Assembly: GCA_029747585.1 (NCBI GenBank)
Contig: JAPEVF010000431.1
Location: 1-38,413 of the forward strand
DNA length: 38,413 nt
Source of the DNA: Pleurotus djamor
Lineage: Eukaryota; Basidiomycota; Agaricomycetes; Agaricales; Pleurotaceae
Direction: 5' to 3'
Below are positions 19,342 through 29,560 of the stretch, one piece after another. The number at the start of each line of letters is the position of its first letter. The stretch's first letter is position 1. The position numbers were made by a program, and so were the translations under genes. The notes beneath the pieces are model-generated. The model worked only from the letters and a program-made list of their open reading frames with translations. It did not search any database and had not been told where the DNA came from.

Positions 19342-20047
19342 TCAACTTGCGGCTGAATGCTCTGCATCTCTCCGCCTCTTCTCGATGTACACAAACGTCG
19401 CAACAACGAAGTCAGAAATCGACTCCCCATCTGGAAATATTTCCAGGTAGGCAGGATGCTTCGCCCCAATTATCCCATACGAAGGGAGGTGAAACTCGGC
19501 GATGGGTGTCTTATCTCCGTCGTTACGATAAAGCTGTACAGTTGAGTGCGTGTAAGTCGCGTTTTTTCTGCGCATGAAGCATGAAGCATGAAGGACGTAG
19601 AACAGACCTTGGAGGTGGATGAGCCTGTCCAGTAGTACTCCCAGCCATCTGGCGCGGTGAATATACGTCTCCTGAGGCCGTGAATACGGTACGATGTGAA
19701 TGACATTTGCGAGTACAAACTGAAAACCTAGGAAACATGACTCACGTCCACATAAATCCACCGCGCTTGAACAAGTCCTCCGTCTTGAACTTCTCCCCTC
19801 TGTACTTGATCACAGAGGACGCGATCAAGTTAAACTCGACCTCAGCAATGAGCGTAAATTGATCTTGCATATCCAATTCGAAAGCGTCACCACCAGCGCC
19901 GTCGTGATTTGGTATGATCTTGGAGACGGTGGTTATACTTTTCTCTCCTAGTTTGAACGGATTCGTCGCGATTTTGTAGATGACTTGCCCGGATTCGTGA
20001 CAGAGATTGGTTCGGCGTGGGTCATTTTTGGAAAAGATGAGCTTCAT
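19342..20047 (-). CDS. DUF6593-type small protein (copy 3)
   Basis: Third intact member of the family in the window; function unknown. Exons 19746-20047, 19608-19671 (64 nt), 19342-19533; introns 19672-19745 (GTGAGT...CAG, phase 2) and 19534-19607 (GTCTGT...CAG, phase 0), both 74 nt; 185 aa. The start at MKLIFSKNDPRRTNLCH matches copies 1 and 2; the open frame extends upstream but without family similarity. Landmarks: VIYKIATNPFKLGEKSITTV, LIAEVEFNLIASSVIKYRG, DLFKRGGFMW, RRIFTAPDGWEYYW, LYRNDGDKTPIAEFHL, HPAYLEIFPDGESISD, FVYIEKRRRDAE. It has an acidic insert (DGAGGDAFELDMQDQ) before the central beta region. Intron 2 carries a gaagcat triplication. Exon 2 has exactly the same length as in copy 1. 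Confidence 0.88.
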
Positions 20048-20167
20048 GGAAGACTTAAGAGTCAAGAGGGCGGAATCAGGGACTGATTTGGTGTGTGGCA
20101 GGGTGTTGCCATGGCACAACGAGGGAGTGGCATGATCCTAAGGACTTTTGAAGGCCAAATGAACGCT

Positions 20168-20239
20168 GCCTTCTTGGCCAAGCGGTAAGGCGTTGCACTT
20201 GTAATGCAAAGATCACTCGTTCGAATCGGGTAGGAGGCA
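20168..20239 (+). tRNA. tRNA-Thr (anticodon TGT)
   Basis: A full cloverleaf can be folded by eye. Acceptor stem GCCTTCT pairs with AGGAGGC (one G-U), discriminator A at 20239. D arm GCC-AAGCGGTAA-GGC. Anticodon stem TTGCA/TGCAA with loop CTTGTAA, giving anticodon TGT. Five-base variable loop AGATC. T arm ACTCG-TTCGAAT-CGGGT. No intron; CCA is not encoded, as usual in eukaryotes. It lies about 120 bp upstream of DUF6593 copy 3 on the opposite strand, and a minus-strand open frame across it is a shadow. Confidence 0.95.
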
Positions 20240-20630
20240 AACCATTCCAGAATGGTGCTCTTTTCAACTCTTTTGGTGTTCTTTTGTTCATTTCTGATGT
20301 CTGATTCGCGACAATCGCGTTGTCAGCGGCATAGCAAGATTCCACGATGACACGACGAGCAGCTGTTGCGTCCACCTCTAGATTGATTTGAAGCTCATGG
20401 TCCCTGGTGCGGAAGCAGCAGTGCACGTTCGGAAGTCATGTCCATGGATCAAGACGGCCAGGGCATCCACTGGTGGTGTAGGTATCTCTACTCCAGAGTA
20501 CTCTACGGATGAGGGAAAACGGGATATAGTGGAAGGTCCGCAGGATGCGAGGGAGGTGGTGCACATGGAATGACGAGCGTCTACTAGATAAGTATTATGG
20601 TGAAGGGTCTAGCGTACGGCAGGCGTTGGT
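20240..20630. other. Intergenic, no gene supported
   Basis: Only short plus- and minus-strand frames (20378-20573) that shadow each other. No motif recognised. Confidence 0.4.
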
Positions 20631-20861
20631 CGCAGGTAAATGATGTTCGTTGTTCAGCGAGGGGTGCATCGACTTCAAGCACGTCGAAGCCATCCGCTCC
20701 GCCGCTACGCCTGTGGAAGATGTACAATGAGCACTTGAGGGGGTATAGTGTGAAAGACGAACGAAACTCACCATGTTCAACCGTCTTCCTACTTGTCCAT
20801 CCATCCACCCATCCAAACCATCAGTCTTGACGCGTGGGGACGTAACCAACGACGACGAGGT

Positions 20862-21875
20862 TTATTCTCGCGCCTCAAGAACATGCTGAGAGACATCTAG
20901 CGCTGCTGCGCCGAGCATGCGATGGCCTTCAAGTCGACAGTTGGAGGCGGTCGTCCGGGGTAGCGTAAATGGGGGCGCGATGTGAGATTTGTACAAAACG
21001 TTGAGGAGAGGGTTGAGACGTAGGCTGTACCATCCTACAGCGCAGTATGAGCGGATTGTCCACTTTGGAGAGCGAGAAATACTCAAAAGCGACTCACCGA
21101 ATCCGTTCTCTCAATCAACCGAACCAACCAGCTCGAGTATCCTCCCAACGTGGAGGGTGTCCCTCCCAGCGTTCGAGGTTCACGTGGAAGGGCGTATATT
21201 GATGCTTCAGCCGACGCGGTGTAACGGGAAAAGGAAGGTTTCAGGAGTGTTCGTGTTGGGGTGCCAGCAGTCTTCACGGGTGTGGGGGATGGGATTGTCC
21301 CAAACGTTTGTGAGGGCGTTGACGGGGAGGCTACATTTAGCTAAGAGGTTTCTTTAGCGGATGATCCGAGTTTCAGGCGAGGAAAGCACAAAGTGAGCTC
21401 ACCAGCTTCTCGTCTCTTCCCAGCTAACCAAACCAACCGACTCGAATATCTCGTCAACGCGTGTAGCGTTCATCCCAGCGTTCCATAGTCACGTTCTTGG
21501 GGCGCCAGAGCTACTTTTCCGAACCAGAGGTCTCCTTGAAACCAAGATTTCGGAGGTCGTTGTTCCGAGCAGCGGGAAGGGTATCGGAAAAGGGATTGTT
21601 TCAAACGTTCCATGAGCGTACTGAAGCAGCGGCTACACCTGACTGTAGAGTACAGTAAGCGCATGATCGACTTTGGAGGGCTAAAGAGCGTCAAGGGAAC
21701 TCACATTGGTCGATTTCCTATCCACCCTCCCAACCAATAGACTCGGATACATCATCAACGGCTACGTCACTGATTCTCGTCTTTCGGGACCATGTTCGTG
21801 AATGGGTGACGCTGCTGTAGCGCGTGTGATACGGTCTTGAAGCTGAGGTTTCGGAAGTGGTTGTTCCNGGGGTAC
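20862..21875 (-). pseudogene. Decayed module gene in copy A (terminal exons)
   Basis: Minus-strand exon-like modules with stops. The terminal exon 20862-21034 (WYSLRLNPLLNVLYKSH... LPRTTASN ... LDVSQHVLEARE) follows intron 21035-21097 (GTGAGT...CTGTAG); its stop TAA overlaps AATAAA. Upstream modules near 21100-21300, 21470-21694 and 21848-21875 carry the (Y/L)PGTTTSEI-type peptide and NAGMNATRVDEIFESVG, but stops interrupt each one. Family not recognised. Confidence 0.5.
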
Positions 21876-22937
21876 ACGGCTGAGGGCATAGCGTCTGGCA
21901 TGGAGCAGGGACAGAATCAGACTCAATAGATGGGGTAGAGGGTTTTCGAAGCGTCCTAAGATGATGGGTAAGTGGGGAGGACGGGCTATGTAGGAGATGG
22001 GGCGTACCGCTTGCAGTTTCTGGGGATGCGTGGTACGATTACAGGCTAATTCAGGTCATCTTCACTATGAATATCCATCACTGCCTTTCTTCGAGGCATG
22101 CACATACAGGAAGAGGGCACGAACGAAGACCAGAAAGGGTCTCAACGGCCTGAAGGCGACGTGTGGATTTTGGGTGAACGGCAGAGTTCGGTTTTCGGGG
22201 TTGGCTGGTGGGATGTGAGCGAAGGGATTGCCGCATTGATCGCTTCGAAAGGCTAGTCTGGAGAGATCTTATGAAGAAGGTCGAGTGAATGAGGAGGGAT
22301 ATTGACTCACGGGCAATGTTCTGCCGAGTAGGTGGCGCCGACTGTGACGCAACTCCCCTCCTGACCCCAACTAGGGTAGCACGGAAGCTGTAGGCGGGCA
22401 AGATATATCTCCCATCACGAGAGAGGATCCAGTCTAGCCTAAGCGCACTCGATATACATCGAAGTTCGAACAGTCTTGCGCCGAAACTGGGTCGGAGGGG
22501 TTGTGTGGCTGGTGTATGCTTATGGCGGAAGCAGAACGGCACAATTCATATTGGGTGGGGTGTAGGACGCGGATTGCTTGGATCATAGGCTGGAAGATGG
22601 TATTTCAAGGTGCGTTCGCAGCGTTGGTACGTGGAAGATCGCTGAGGAGCGAGAAGCATTTAGAGAGAACGACATCCTTGTACGGGTATTTTCGGGATCC
22701 CAACAAGCTCGTGCGTAACCGACGCGAAAGTGAGGTTATCAACACGAAAGCTGGGTGTTCCGGAAGCAAGTAGTGAGGATATCGGGTATATCGAGGGCGA
22801 ACACGGTGACTGCGTAAAAGAAAAAGTAAAAAAATGAAAGATCTCCGGNCGCTCTTCAATTCATTCTCAAGCGCCCGATGACCCACATCGGCCATGGTTT
22901 CATACCTTCCTCTACCATCGAGCTTGCGAACTCTCCA
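21876..22937. other. Duplicated region without a supported gene
   Basis: Short frames only. The minus-strand frame 22078-22542 has no counterpart in copy B. The right end is the 5' flank of the conserved gene starting at 22938; it contains a lone N at 22849 and an A-rich stretch at 22815-22838. Confidence 0.35.
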
Positions 22938-23645
22938 ATGATACCCACCCCCGTATGCTTTTCTCTGTCTGAAGTTTCCCAAGCCACCGCAGAACGTGAA
23001 CGCGTTCGCTCGTCTGGATATCTGAACCTCGCTTCAGGAACCTCGGATCCCATAACTATCCATTTATCTCATGGTCTCGCGTATACCGTTGGCTCAGCCT
23101 TGGGAAGTATACCCCCCTCGACGGAGGAATGTCTCGAGGCTTTTATGCTGCCGAATAAAGCTGGTCTGACCGCTGGCGCTCGTGCCTGGTCAAAGCATGC
23201 GCATCGATCATATAGCGATGAAGTCGCCGTTCCTCCAGATGTATCATCATCAGATAAGGAACCTACCGACGCGAAAACGGTGAAGAAAAAGAAGAAAAAG
23301 GAGTTACCTTCTGGGTGGTGGGGACGTCCATCGGGACCAGTCAAAGAACTCAACGAACGTGCGTTGGAATTGTTCTGGCGGATTATGGGGAATGCCACTT
23401 GGAGGAATCTACATTGGTTACCGCACCAGGTGTTGGTCTACGAGGCCAGAGTAGAGGAAGGGTATGGGATGAGGTGGTCGCAGGATCGGGCCAGTCATGC
23501 TGAGACTGTGGAAGTAGGTGCTGAGAAGGAGGAACAGGCAGAGGCGGCGGCGACGGAGGTTGAGGTTGAGGGTCGTCCGTGGATTTTTCGTGGGTTTGTC
23601 GAACCGATGATGGAAGATGGACACGAGAAGGGGTGGAGACATTGA
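22938..23645 (+). CDS. Conserved protein of unknown function (copy A)
   Basis: Intronless, 235 aa from MIPTPVCFSLSE (an ATG at 22878 would add 20 residues; the 22938 ATG is preferred because it is the one shared with copy B). Landmarks: QATAERERVR, YLNLASGTSDPITIHLSHG, GSALGSIPPSTEECLEAF, ARAWSKHAHRS, a disordered acidic segment, a lysine run (VKKKKKKELPSGWWGRPSGP), NERALELFWRIMGNATWRN, LHWLPHQVLVYEARVEEGYG, an Ala/Glu-rich insert, and a C-terminus RPWIFRGFVEPMMEDGHEKG. The Trp/His-rich C-terminal half resembles a eukaryote-wide family of unknown function (GRPSG...LELFW...HGWRH-type); I cannot name it. The lysine run could be a nuclear signal (inference). An out-of-frame ATG about 45 nt upstream opens a short frame whose TGA overlaps this start. 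Confidence 0.85.
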   Translation: MIPTPVCFSLSEVSQATAERERVRSSGYLNLASGTSDPITIHLSHGLAYTVGSALGSIPPSTEECLEAFMLPNKAGLTAGARAWSKHAHRSYSDEVAVPPDVSSSDKEPTDAKTVKKKKKKELPSGWWGRPSGPVKELNERALELFWRIMGNATWRNLHWLPHQVLVYEARVEEGYGMRWSQDRASHAETVEVGAEKEEQAEAAATEVEVEGRPWIFRGFVEPMMEDGHEKGWRH

Positions 23646-23773
23646 CTGTACTCTATGATGAACTTTCTGTGTGTCGTCCTCTTCAACCGTCCCCCCAGAC
23701 CCGTACTGACCGTTACCACATCGCGCGTAGATATCGATGCCTTCCATGTTGATTACACGATGTCCCAAGGGTT

Positions 23774-23779
23774 AATAAA
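23774..23779 (+). terminator. Polyadenylation signal AATAAA (copy A)
   Basis: AATAAA about 130 nt after the stop, within ggttaataaat; the same hexamer sits at the homologous place in copy B (34225). Confidence 0.5.
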
Positions 23780-23954
23780 TCTATTTAGGTATTTCGCTTC
23801 TATCTGCGAAGATGTGACTTTCTAATAACATGAACCATGGTTTCTTACATCGTTCATAAATATCAGGCGACTGGTCCCCGCGGCTTTCGTTTCTCACTTT
23901 GTATCTCCAAAACATCCAGTTTTTGTGCGACATTATGTAAATAATGTAGTCCTA

Positions 23955-24200
23955 TGAGTGCGAGGAGGATATGCGGGGCCAGACACGAGCGGATCCGACA
24001 TCCATGAGCCGCTCACATCCGTCGGTGGGACGACTAGGAACGATAGGTGCGGTGACTTTATCCTTTACTTATCTCCGTCATTTCTGAAGTACGAAACTCA
24101 CCTGTCTGGCTTAGATGGGTGTGGTAGCAGTTTCGATCTCAGCCATTTAAAATGTCGCCGTACTATGAACAGTCTTGGTATCCCAGAGGCCTCACCATAA
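23955..24200 (+). pseudogene. DUF6593-like scrap in copy A
   Basis: Homologous by position to 34430-34650 in copy B, where pieces of a DUF6593 protein can still be read. Here only the ending (LKCRRTMNSLGIPEASP region) and part of the ccgtcgg...gacgactaggaa stretch align. Frameshifted and too decayed to define exons. Confidence 0.3.
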
Positions 24201-24256
24201 ATTCTTTGCTTCAATAATACTGGCCACGCGACACCACGGCATCTGAGGACCAAGCT

Positions 24257-24640
24257 CCTAGAGANTTTTTAGTTCGTCACCGAACTTACAGGATGTAGAT
24301 ATATGGGAGTTGCGTGGTCGACTCGTTGATCCCACGTCCACCCGAGTGTCTCTCCCTTTCTTGCAGTCTCTTTCTATCACTTCATATGATGTGTCAACCC
24401 TTAGCATCTTCGACTATACCGATACCCCTTCCTTGACGACACTCGGTGTTGGATATGCAAACGCCAGGGCACACGACTTTGCAACAACAGATCTATCGAG
24501 CTTGAAGACCACGATGTCCGGAGTCCTAACACTTCGGACGAGCTCAGCCGTCTTGTCGAGGTGGTACACGGTCCATGGGATGGGTCACCTTGATAGAAGT
24601 CTGCCGAGAATACTCAAGATGGACATCTCTGCACGACTGT
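24257..24640 (+). pseudogene. Truncated F-box gene (copy A)
   Basis: Near-identical to two separated parts of F-box copy 3. 24257-24540 matches 35670-35950 (GRLVDPTSTRVSLPFLQSL, STLSIFDYTDTPS, DLSSLKTTMSGVLTL). It then jumps directly to the last codons (DELSRLVEVVHGPWDGSP equivalent), matching 36462-36517, with a shift of frame at the junction. The F-box and the first half are missing, and an N at 24265 adds a base beside the T run. Certainly dead as an F-box gene. The 3' flank to about 24860 also matches copy B. Confidence 0.8.
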
Positions 24641-24889
24641 ACTTGAGTCTGGAGTGCGGACTATTAATATAGAGTAACATGACAAGACTCGATTGACAGC
24701 GACAAAACAACCTGTATACGTAGGGCATAAAGGGTACAAAATGTTGATGTAGAGTAAGTATGTAAACCAAACGTGCATGGGTTAGACGGAATCGAAAATA
24801 AGCATTTGAAAGTATGAAAAGAAAGCGAAGTATGGAAATGTCTGTGTGTTGTAGGTAGAAACAGAAGAACGATAGAACGACGGCGGAGG

Positions 24890-25450
24890 AGGTATGCTAT
24901 GAATGGAGAGGATTCCCTGGACGTGCCCTAGACTATGTAGCGCACGCTCGAGGGTACGTCATCCTCGATGAAGAGGCTCTTGACCAATTAGCTGTATTGC
25001 GTTTGAGATGGGAGGAGCACGGAGGAGATGAGATGAGGGGGAGCCACATGAGCTCGCGCTGACGGTAGGATTCGATAGCCGAAAAAGATTAAAACGTCCT
25101 CATCGCAGCAGACGGTTTGGTATACCGTATCATCGACTGTGAAGCCAGCCGTGGAGGCATATGCGGTAGGTGGTGTATCCCAAATCGGCTATCTATATCA
25201 GCTCTTAGATCTTAGCAACCACCCGGCACTAGGCTCTAGCACCTCCGTCCATACGTATATCCCTGCGTGCAAATGAATCCTCGCTGCTCCGGAACGGAAC
25301 GGAAGCAAGGCACCACTGGTGTGCCTAAAGGACGGGTTCAAGCTCGCCAGCCTCAACAATGGACGATACTCCTTCTACCCTCGCGTAGGCAACAGCGGTG
25401 GCACGGTAGGCGTCGCGAGATTGAGGCTCCCGGTGAGTTGATCAAGAGCT
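24890..25450 (-). pseudogene. Decayed copy of the minus-strand gene at 36701-37459
   Basis: Minus-strand pieces matching copy B: TAYAS(T/A)A.FTV near 25160, EDDVPSSVRYIV then a stop near 24940-24970, and the segment matching LGPLVVVP... / VRVEEAI near 25330-25440. Stops and frame changes interrupt it, and about 120 bp is missing at 25300-25310 relative to copy B. Confidence 0.55.
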
Positions 25451-25463
25451 CATATGACGAAGA

Positions 25464-27152
25464 TTAGTGCACTGAAGGGGAAGGATTTGGAGGAGACGAA
25501 TCGTCCAGCGCGGAGATCTGCGACTGGAGGGCAGCCATCTGCTCTTCCAACCTCAACCGAGTGGCCTGCTTCTTAGCAAGCGCCGCCTCTTGCTCCTCCC
25601 GCATACGCTTCTCCTCTGCAGTTACCCTCGCATTCACCATCTCCAGCCGAGCGGCCCGTGCCCCATCTTCAATATATTGCAGGCGATCCTCAGTTGTCGG
25701 ATCGTCGAAAGGTAATTTGCGGAGGACTTGTTCGAAGGCGGGGAGATGTGACATGAGCAACTGTTGAAGACCGGTCCTCTGCCGTTTGACCAAAGCGAGT
25801 GACAAATCGAATGAATGACGAGGGATGGAAACGGGCTCTAGGCTTGACTCTGGCACCACCGCAGAGGAGAGTAACTCCTGGAACACACCCAAACCAGCCG
25901 AAGTATGCATCACCCACGCGAGCACCTGGACCATCGTAGCATCTTCTCGCTGCTGAGCGTTATCCAAGCGTTCTTGATCAACAGAAGCCTGTAACGATCG
26001 TGGCTTTTCGAGTAGCTTGGTCGAAGACTCCTTCTCCTGGTTAAAATGGAGGAGGATGTTGGATCTTTCCTTCCGCACACCGCCTATCTCCGACTCAGCC
26101 ACATCCGCTCGTTCCCTCTGAGTGTCCACCTCCTCCCTAAGCATCTGCAACTCGTTCTCCAAGCTAGCAATGCGGCCCTCGACCGACTCCGGCATTTTCC
26201 GCTTCGATGAGGACGAGGGAGGAAGCGACGACTGCTCGCTGGGAACGGGGGGATCGGACTGGGGCAGTCAAACGAGAGCGACGAGGGGCAGGGCCGACTG
26301 GGGAAGAGGCACTGGGGGACTCAGGCGAACGATTCCTCTTCTCACCAACGCTAGCGGTACGAGAGGTCGAGGCAGATGCCTTCTTTGAACTGGGAGAACG
26401 GACGTTGACGCTGCTGAGAGGAGGGGGAGGAGTAGACGAGCCATCGTCCTCGAGATCCTGGAAACGAACCGAAGCATCCTTCTTCGACCAAGGCGCACCA
26501 GCCAGACGAAGAGTCCTCGCACCAGCGCTCGGCGTACTGGTGGCAGACCGAGTCGTGCATCGACGGGAGTTGGCAGGTGTAGGAGGGGGAGGAAGTACGC
26601 TGGGAGCCGTAGCCGTCATGGAGGAAAGCTTCGACGCATCGGCGACACTATCCAACCAAGCAGGATTGGCTAGACCAGCCCGGGAACAGTCAGCACAAGC
26701 ACAAAAAGACGAACAGAGGCCGCACCAAGATCCAGCTTCTGGATTGCAAACGGCGCGTATACCTCAACCACCTCACTCATCGTAAAACTGTACTGCCTCC
26801 GAACGACATCCATGCGATATCGATCCCGAAGACTACACCCAAACTTGCCGGTACTGCAGTAGTTGCACCGTGCACCCCGATCGTCGAGGATACACGCTCG
26901 CGACACCTTCCGACAGGCATCACAGACGCGACGAGCCGGTGGTTGAGAGTCGAGGAACTCTCGAGCCTGAGCATGAGTCGGTTCGTTCTTGCCGTCAAAG
27001 GCATGGAAGATCTTGTGGATATCTTCGACCGAAACGAGACGGTTGGTCGTAGCCAGCTGAATCTGACGGGTGAACCCGTCGCTGGCGAAGGTGACGCGCC
27101 GATTGGGGTACTTGGCGAGGTACTTGGTCTGTTCTTGGATGGAGAGAGGCAT
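25464..27152 (-). CDS. Zn2Cys6-like cluster protein with coiled-coil C-terminus
   Basis: Function unknown; possibly DNA-binding. Exons 26726-27152, 26299-26669, 25464-26258; introns 26670-26725 (GTGCGG...CTAG, phase 1) and 26259-26298 (40 nt, phase 0); 530 aa. Start MPLSIQEQTKYLAKYPN. Cysteines at residues about 77, 80, 87, 96, 99, 106 give C-x2-C-x6-C-x8-C-x2-C-x6-C, the fungal Zn(II)2Cys6 spacing, but internal rather than N-terminal. Then a Ser/Pro/Arg-rich disordered middle with SKKASAS and KRNRSPES, and a long coiled coil (EGRIASLENELQMLREEVD; EEKRMREEQEAALAKKQ). The 40-nt intron is short; the alternative is a single extra base in the six-G run at 26247-26252. Similar Cys-cluster/coiled-coil proteins are common in Agaricales, often near repeats. 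It starts just after copy A ends. Confidence 0.7.
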
Positions 27153-27769
27153 TTGGGAGGGGGAGCGACGAGATGCGTGTGGAGAGGCTGGATAGAAAGA
27201 GGAAAGGGTCGTTTTTTTCAACCGTGGGGATAGAAGCAGCCCCTTGCTAAATTTGGACCACGCCCGGACTCCGCACGCGAGTCAGCCTCAGCAGCTACCT
27301 CCCATGTGTCATCTTCACAGATCCATCACCACCGCACAGCAGAAGGTTGAGGTAGTCGTTCCGGGGTACCAGAAGCGGAGGGAGCACCAAGGCGAGCGAA
27401 CAAGGAGAAGTGGACGGTCTGCAGAAGGTCGTTCGACGCTGGTGATGGCAGGGAGCAAAAGGGCAAGCTCATCGGTGGGAAAATACCATTTCGGACCCAA
27501 TGCCGGTGCCAATAGGCATCGAATTAGACTTCGAGTGACGTCATCGAATCCCCGAAGGCCGAGCCGTCGGTTACTTCTTCGCAAGCCTAACGCAAGTCCT
27601 CCGACTCCCATCCAGTCGCATGGCCTGCGAGAGACGTCCTCTCATCTCGAGCCGTCCAGGATTTTGTCGTGCGCCTTCATTCCCCTTTAGAATGGACCTG
27701 CGGCTGCCTTCAGCTGTTTCGCACTCAAGTACTTAAGTACCCTGCTCAGGCGGCACTTTTGGCCTTATC
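27153..27769. other. Intergenic; one stray module copy
   Basis: 27344-27395 carries the module motif (minus strand YPGTTTSTF, and gagcaccaaggcga shared with 29695-29715). A minus-strand open frame 27315-27611 contains it (98 codons) but has no further recognised feature. The rest is the promoter region of the Zn2Cys6-like gene and unassigned DNA. Confidence 0.4.
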
Positions 27770-28400
27770 ATGATCCATCCTACTGGTTGCTCAATCCAAA
27801 GCGAATATGCCAGTGGCCACCCGAATCGTACTTTCCCTTGCCGTCCAGAAGTTCTTTTGGCTATTCAAGCTAAGGCTAGACGGATGTGTCAAAGGTGGAC
27901 CAAGACTACACTGGTCAATTCCATTCGATCACGACGAATACGACGGTTAACCTATGTCTTGCACCGCTGGATGATTGCAAGCTCGTCCAACGTCTCGTCC
28001 AATGTCCTGGCTATGGCATTGCCGTCAGACATGCTACCAGCATACCGTGACCGTACGCATCATTCGCCGCCTCATACCTGTGAAGCTCGATCAACGACCT
28101 CCTCAACCTTGTGGAGGTTAACTCCCTTTCAAATGGTGAGCACAACACTCTCGTTTCGTCCTCTTGGTGCCTCCCCTCTTCTCTGTGAGCGCGTAGCCTC
28201 AGGATAATGCAACGATGGCTTCAATCGGCCCCACCTTTTCCATCCAAGAAGCGTCGCATCTCCCGATGATCCCAAGTACCCATGCCTCGTTGTTTCTCCA
28301 TGGCTCACCGGATGCGGATGAAGACAAAATCACTGCAATCGAGTTCACGACGCTCGAACGCGTAGCAGTAATCAATCACGATGAAGATCAAGCTCAATGA
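27770..28400 (+). CDS. Possible two-exon gene, product unknown
   Basis: Exon 27770-28135 and exon 28203-28400 joined by a good intron 28136-28202 (GTGAGC...CCTCAG, 67 nt, phase 0), giving 187 aa. The second exon reads DNATMASIGPTFSIQEASH ... HASLFLHGSPDADEDK ... AIEFTTLERVAVINHDED, which looks like real protein. The first exon is less convincing: another frame at 27890-28050 (APLDDCKLVQRLVQCPGYG) looks more protein-like, so exon 1 may be wrong or shifted. No family recognised. Confidence 0.35.
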
Positions 28401-28554
28401 CATTGTCCCCTAGAGCGCAAGATTCGACATTTACATCATCTCGTTCTCATCGCTGAAATTTGGCGTCAACCATTCTTTCTCTCTACGTCGCGGCGAACGC
28501 AACTATGGCTGATAGCTGAGGAGCCATGGGTTCGCGCGGACGGGTTTGATAAGA

Positions 28555-28755
28555 CACTTCTCCCGACTCTTGGAGTACCTTCACCTTTGCTCGTTCTCGT
28601 TTCGCATTTCTCCCTTTGTGCTTCTCATTTATCATTTCTCCTTTCTCATTTTGTGTTTCACATTTCGCATTTCGCATTTGTTGTTTTGCTCTTCCTTCTT
28701 ATTTCTCGTTTCTCCTTTTGCAGTTCACGTCTCCCCTTATCCCTCATTATTGCTC
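28555..28755. repeat. Pyrimidine-rich degenerate simple repeat
   Basis: About 200 bp in which CATTTCTCCTTT / TCATTTTG / CATTTCGCATTTCG variants repeat on the plus strand. It is open in three frames only because it lacks purines. Likely slippage-derived; no function assigned. Confidence 0.7.
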
Positions 28756-29560
28756 ATTTATTTTCGGCTCTCATAGCGTTAATACAGCTCGTACTATTCG
28801 AGGGGACACATCCTGTACTCATACATCCGCAGATTACACGAAAGACGAACTTTGATTCCCTTGTGCGATAGAAATATCCCTGTCCCTTGCTCGGCAAGAC
28901 CTTGAGCGACCCATGTCCTCTGCATGTGCGCGGCACGTCTAAGATCCTGTCCCTGCAAATACGACATCTGTTCGGTATGCATTGCGAATCCTTCTAAAGC
29001 ATGACTACGGTCTCCAACAGCGCAACTGGAGATGGCTATAGCATATGATGGATAAGTTCTCAACTGATAACGCAAGCGAGTTCGTAGAACGCTCACGAGC
29101 TTGGATTTCCTCCTCAGTCAAACCACCGTACGACCGCGTATAACTCGGTAACGATACTAATCATCGTCCCCATCTTTGCAGAGCGTATTGTTGAAGATAC
29201 TCGGGCGTGCTTCGTTCGGGCTCGAAACATCATATCAGAGTGTCCTGGGGGTACCAGTAGGGTCTATGCGTCCAGGAAAGCAGGCTACGCTTCGTAGGTA
29301 TTTTATAGATGTATCGGTACGCAGACTTGTCGCTGCATTACCCCGAAAAATCGGTGTGTCGTTGTACTTCGATCGGCTCCGTAGACGACGAGCATACTAT
29401 TTGAGATTGCCTGCAACACTCGCAGTCGAGCGAATGTGGCGGGTCGAGATGCCTAGCAGGCACGGAAAACCATTTATCAGCACTCGGAAGCAAAAAGAAT
29501 CGGATGGAAACGCACGAAGAACGATTTCCTGTGGAGCCGGGTTATCCTACGACCTCGAAT
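28756..29560. other. No gene supported
   Basis: Short frames on both strands (28754-29096 minus, 29176-29562 plus) without family motifs. The right end enters the module array. Confidence 0.35.

Larger units (their letters stand above)
20630..25450 (+). repeat. Segmental duplication, copy A
   Basis: A direct, colinear match to about 31290-37450 (copy B), interrupted by deletions. Anchors in order: 20680-20880 with 31300-31480; 20890-21870 with 31500-32480; 22938-23800 with 33381-34250; 23950-24190 with 34410-34630; 24257-24540 with 35670-35950; 24541-24860 with 36462-36800; 25070-25430 with 37050-37450. Copy A lacks the first part and a roughly 510-bp interior piece of the F-box gene. The copies are diverged, so the event is not recent. 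Confidence 0.8.

Noticed and set aside
20076..20426. Minus-strand open frame of 116 codons
   Set aside because: It runs antisense across the tRNA-Thr gene and has no motif.
28587..28871. Membrane-protein-like frames in the pyrimidine tract
   Set aside because: Three overlapping plus frames are open simultaneously because of base composition.
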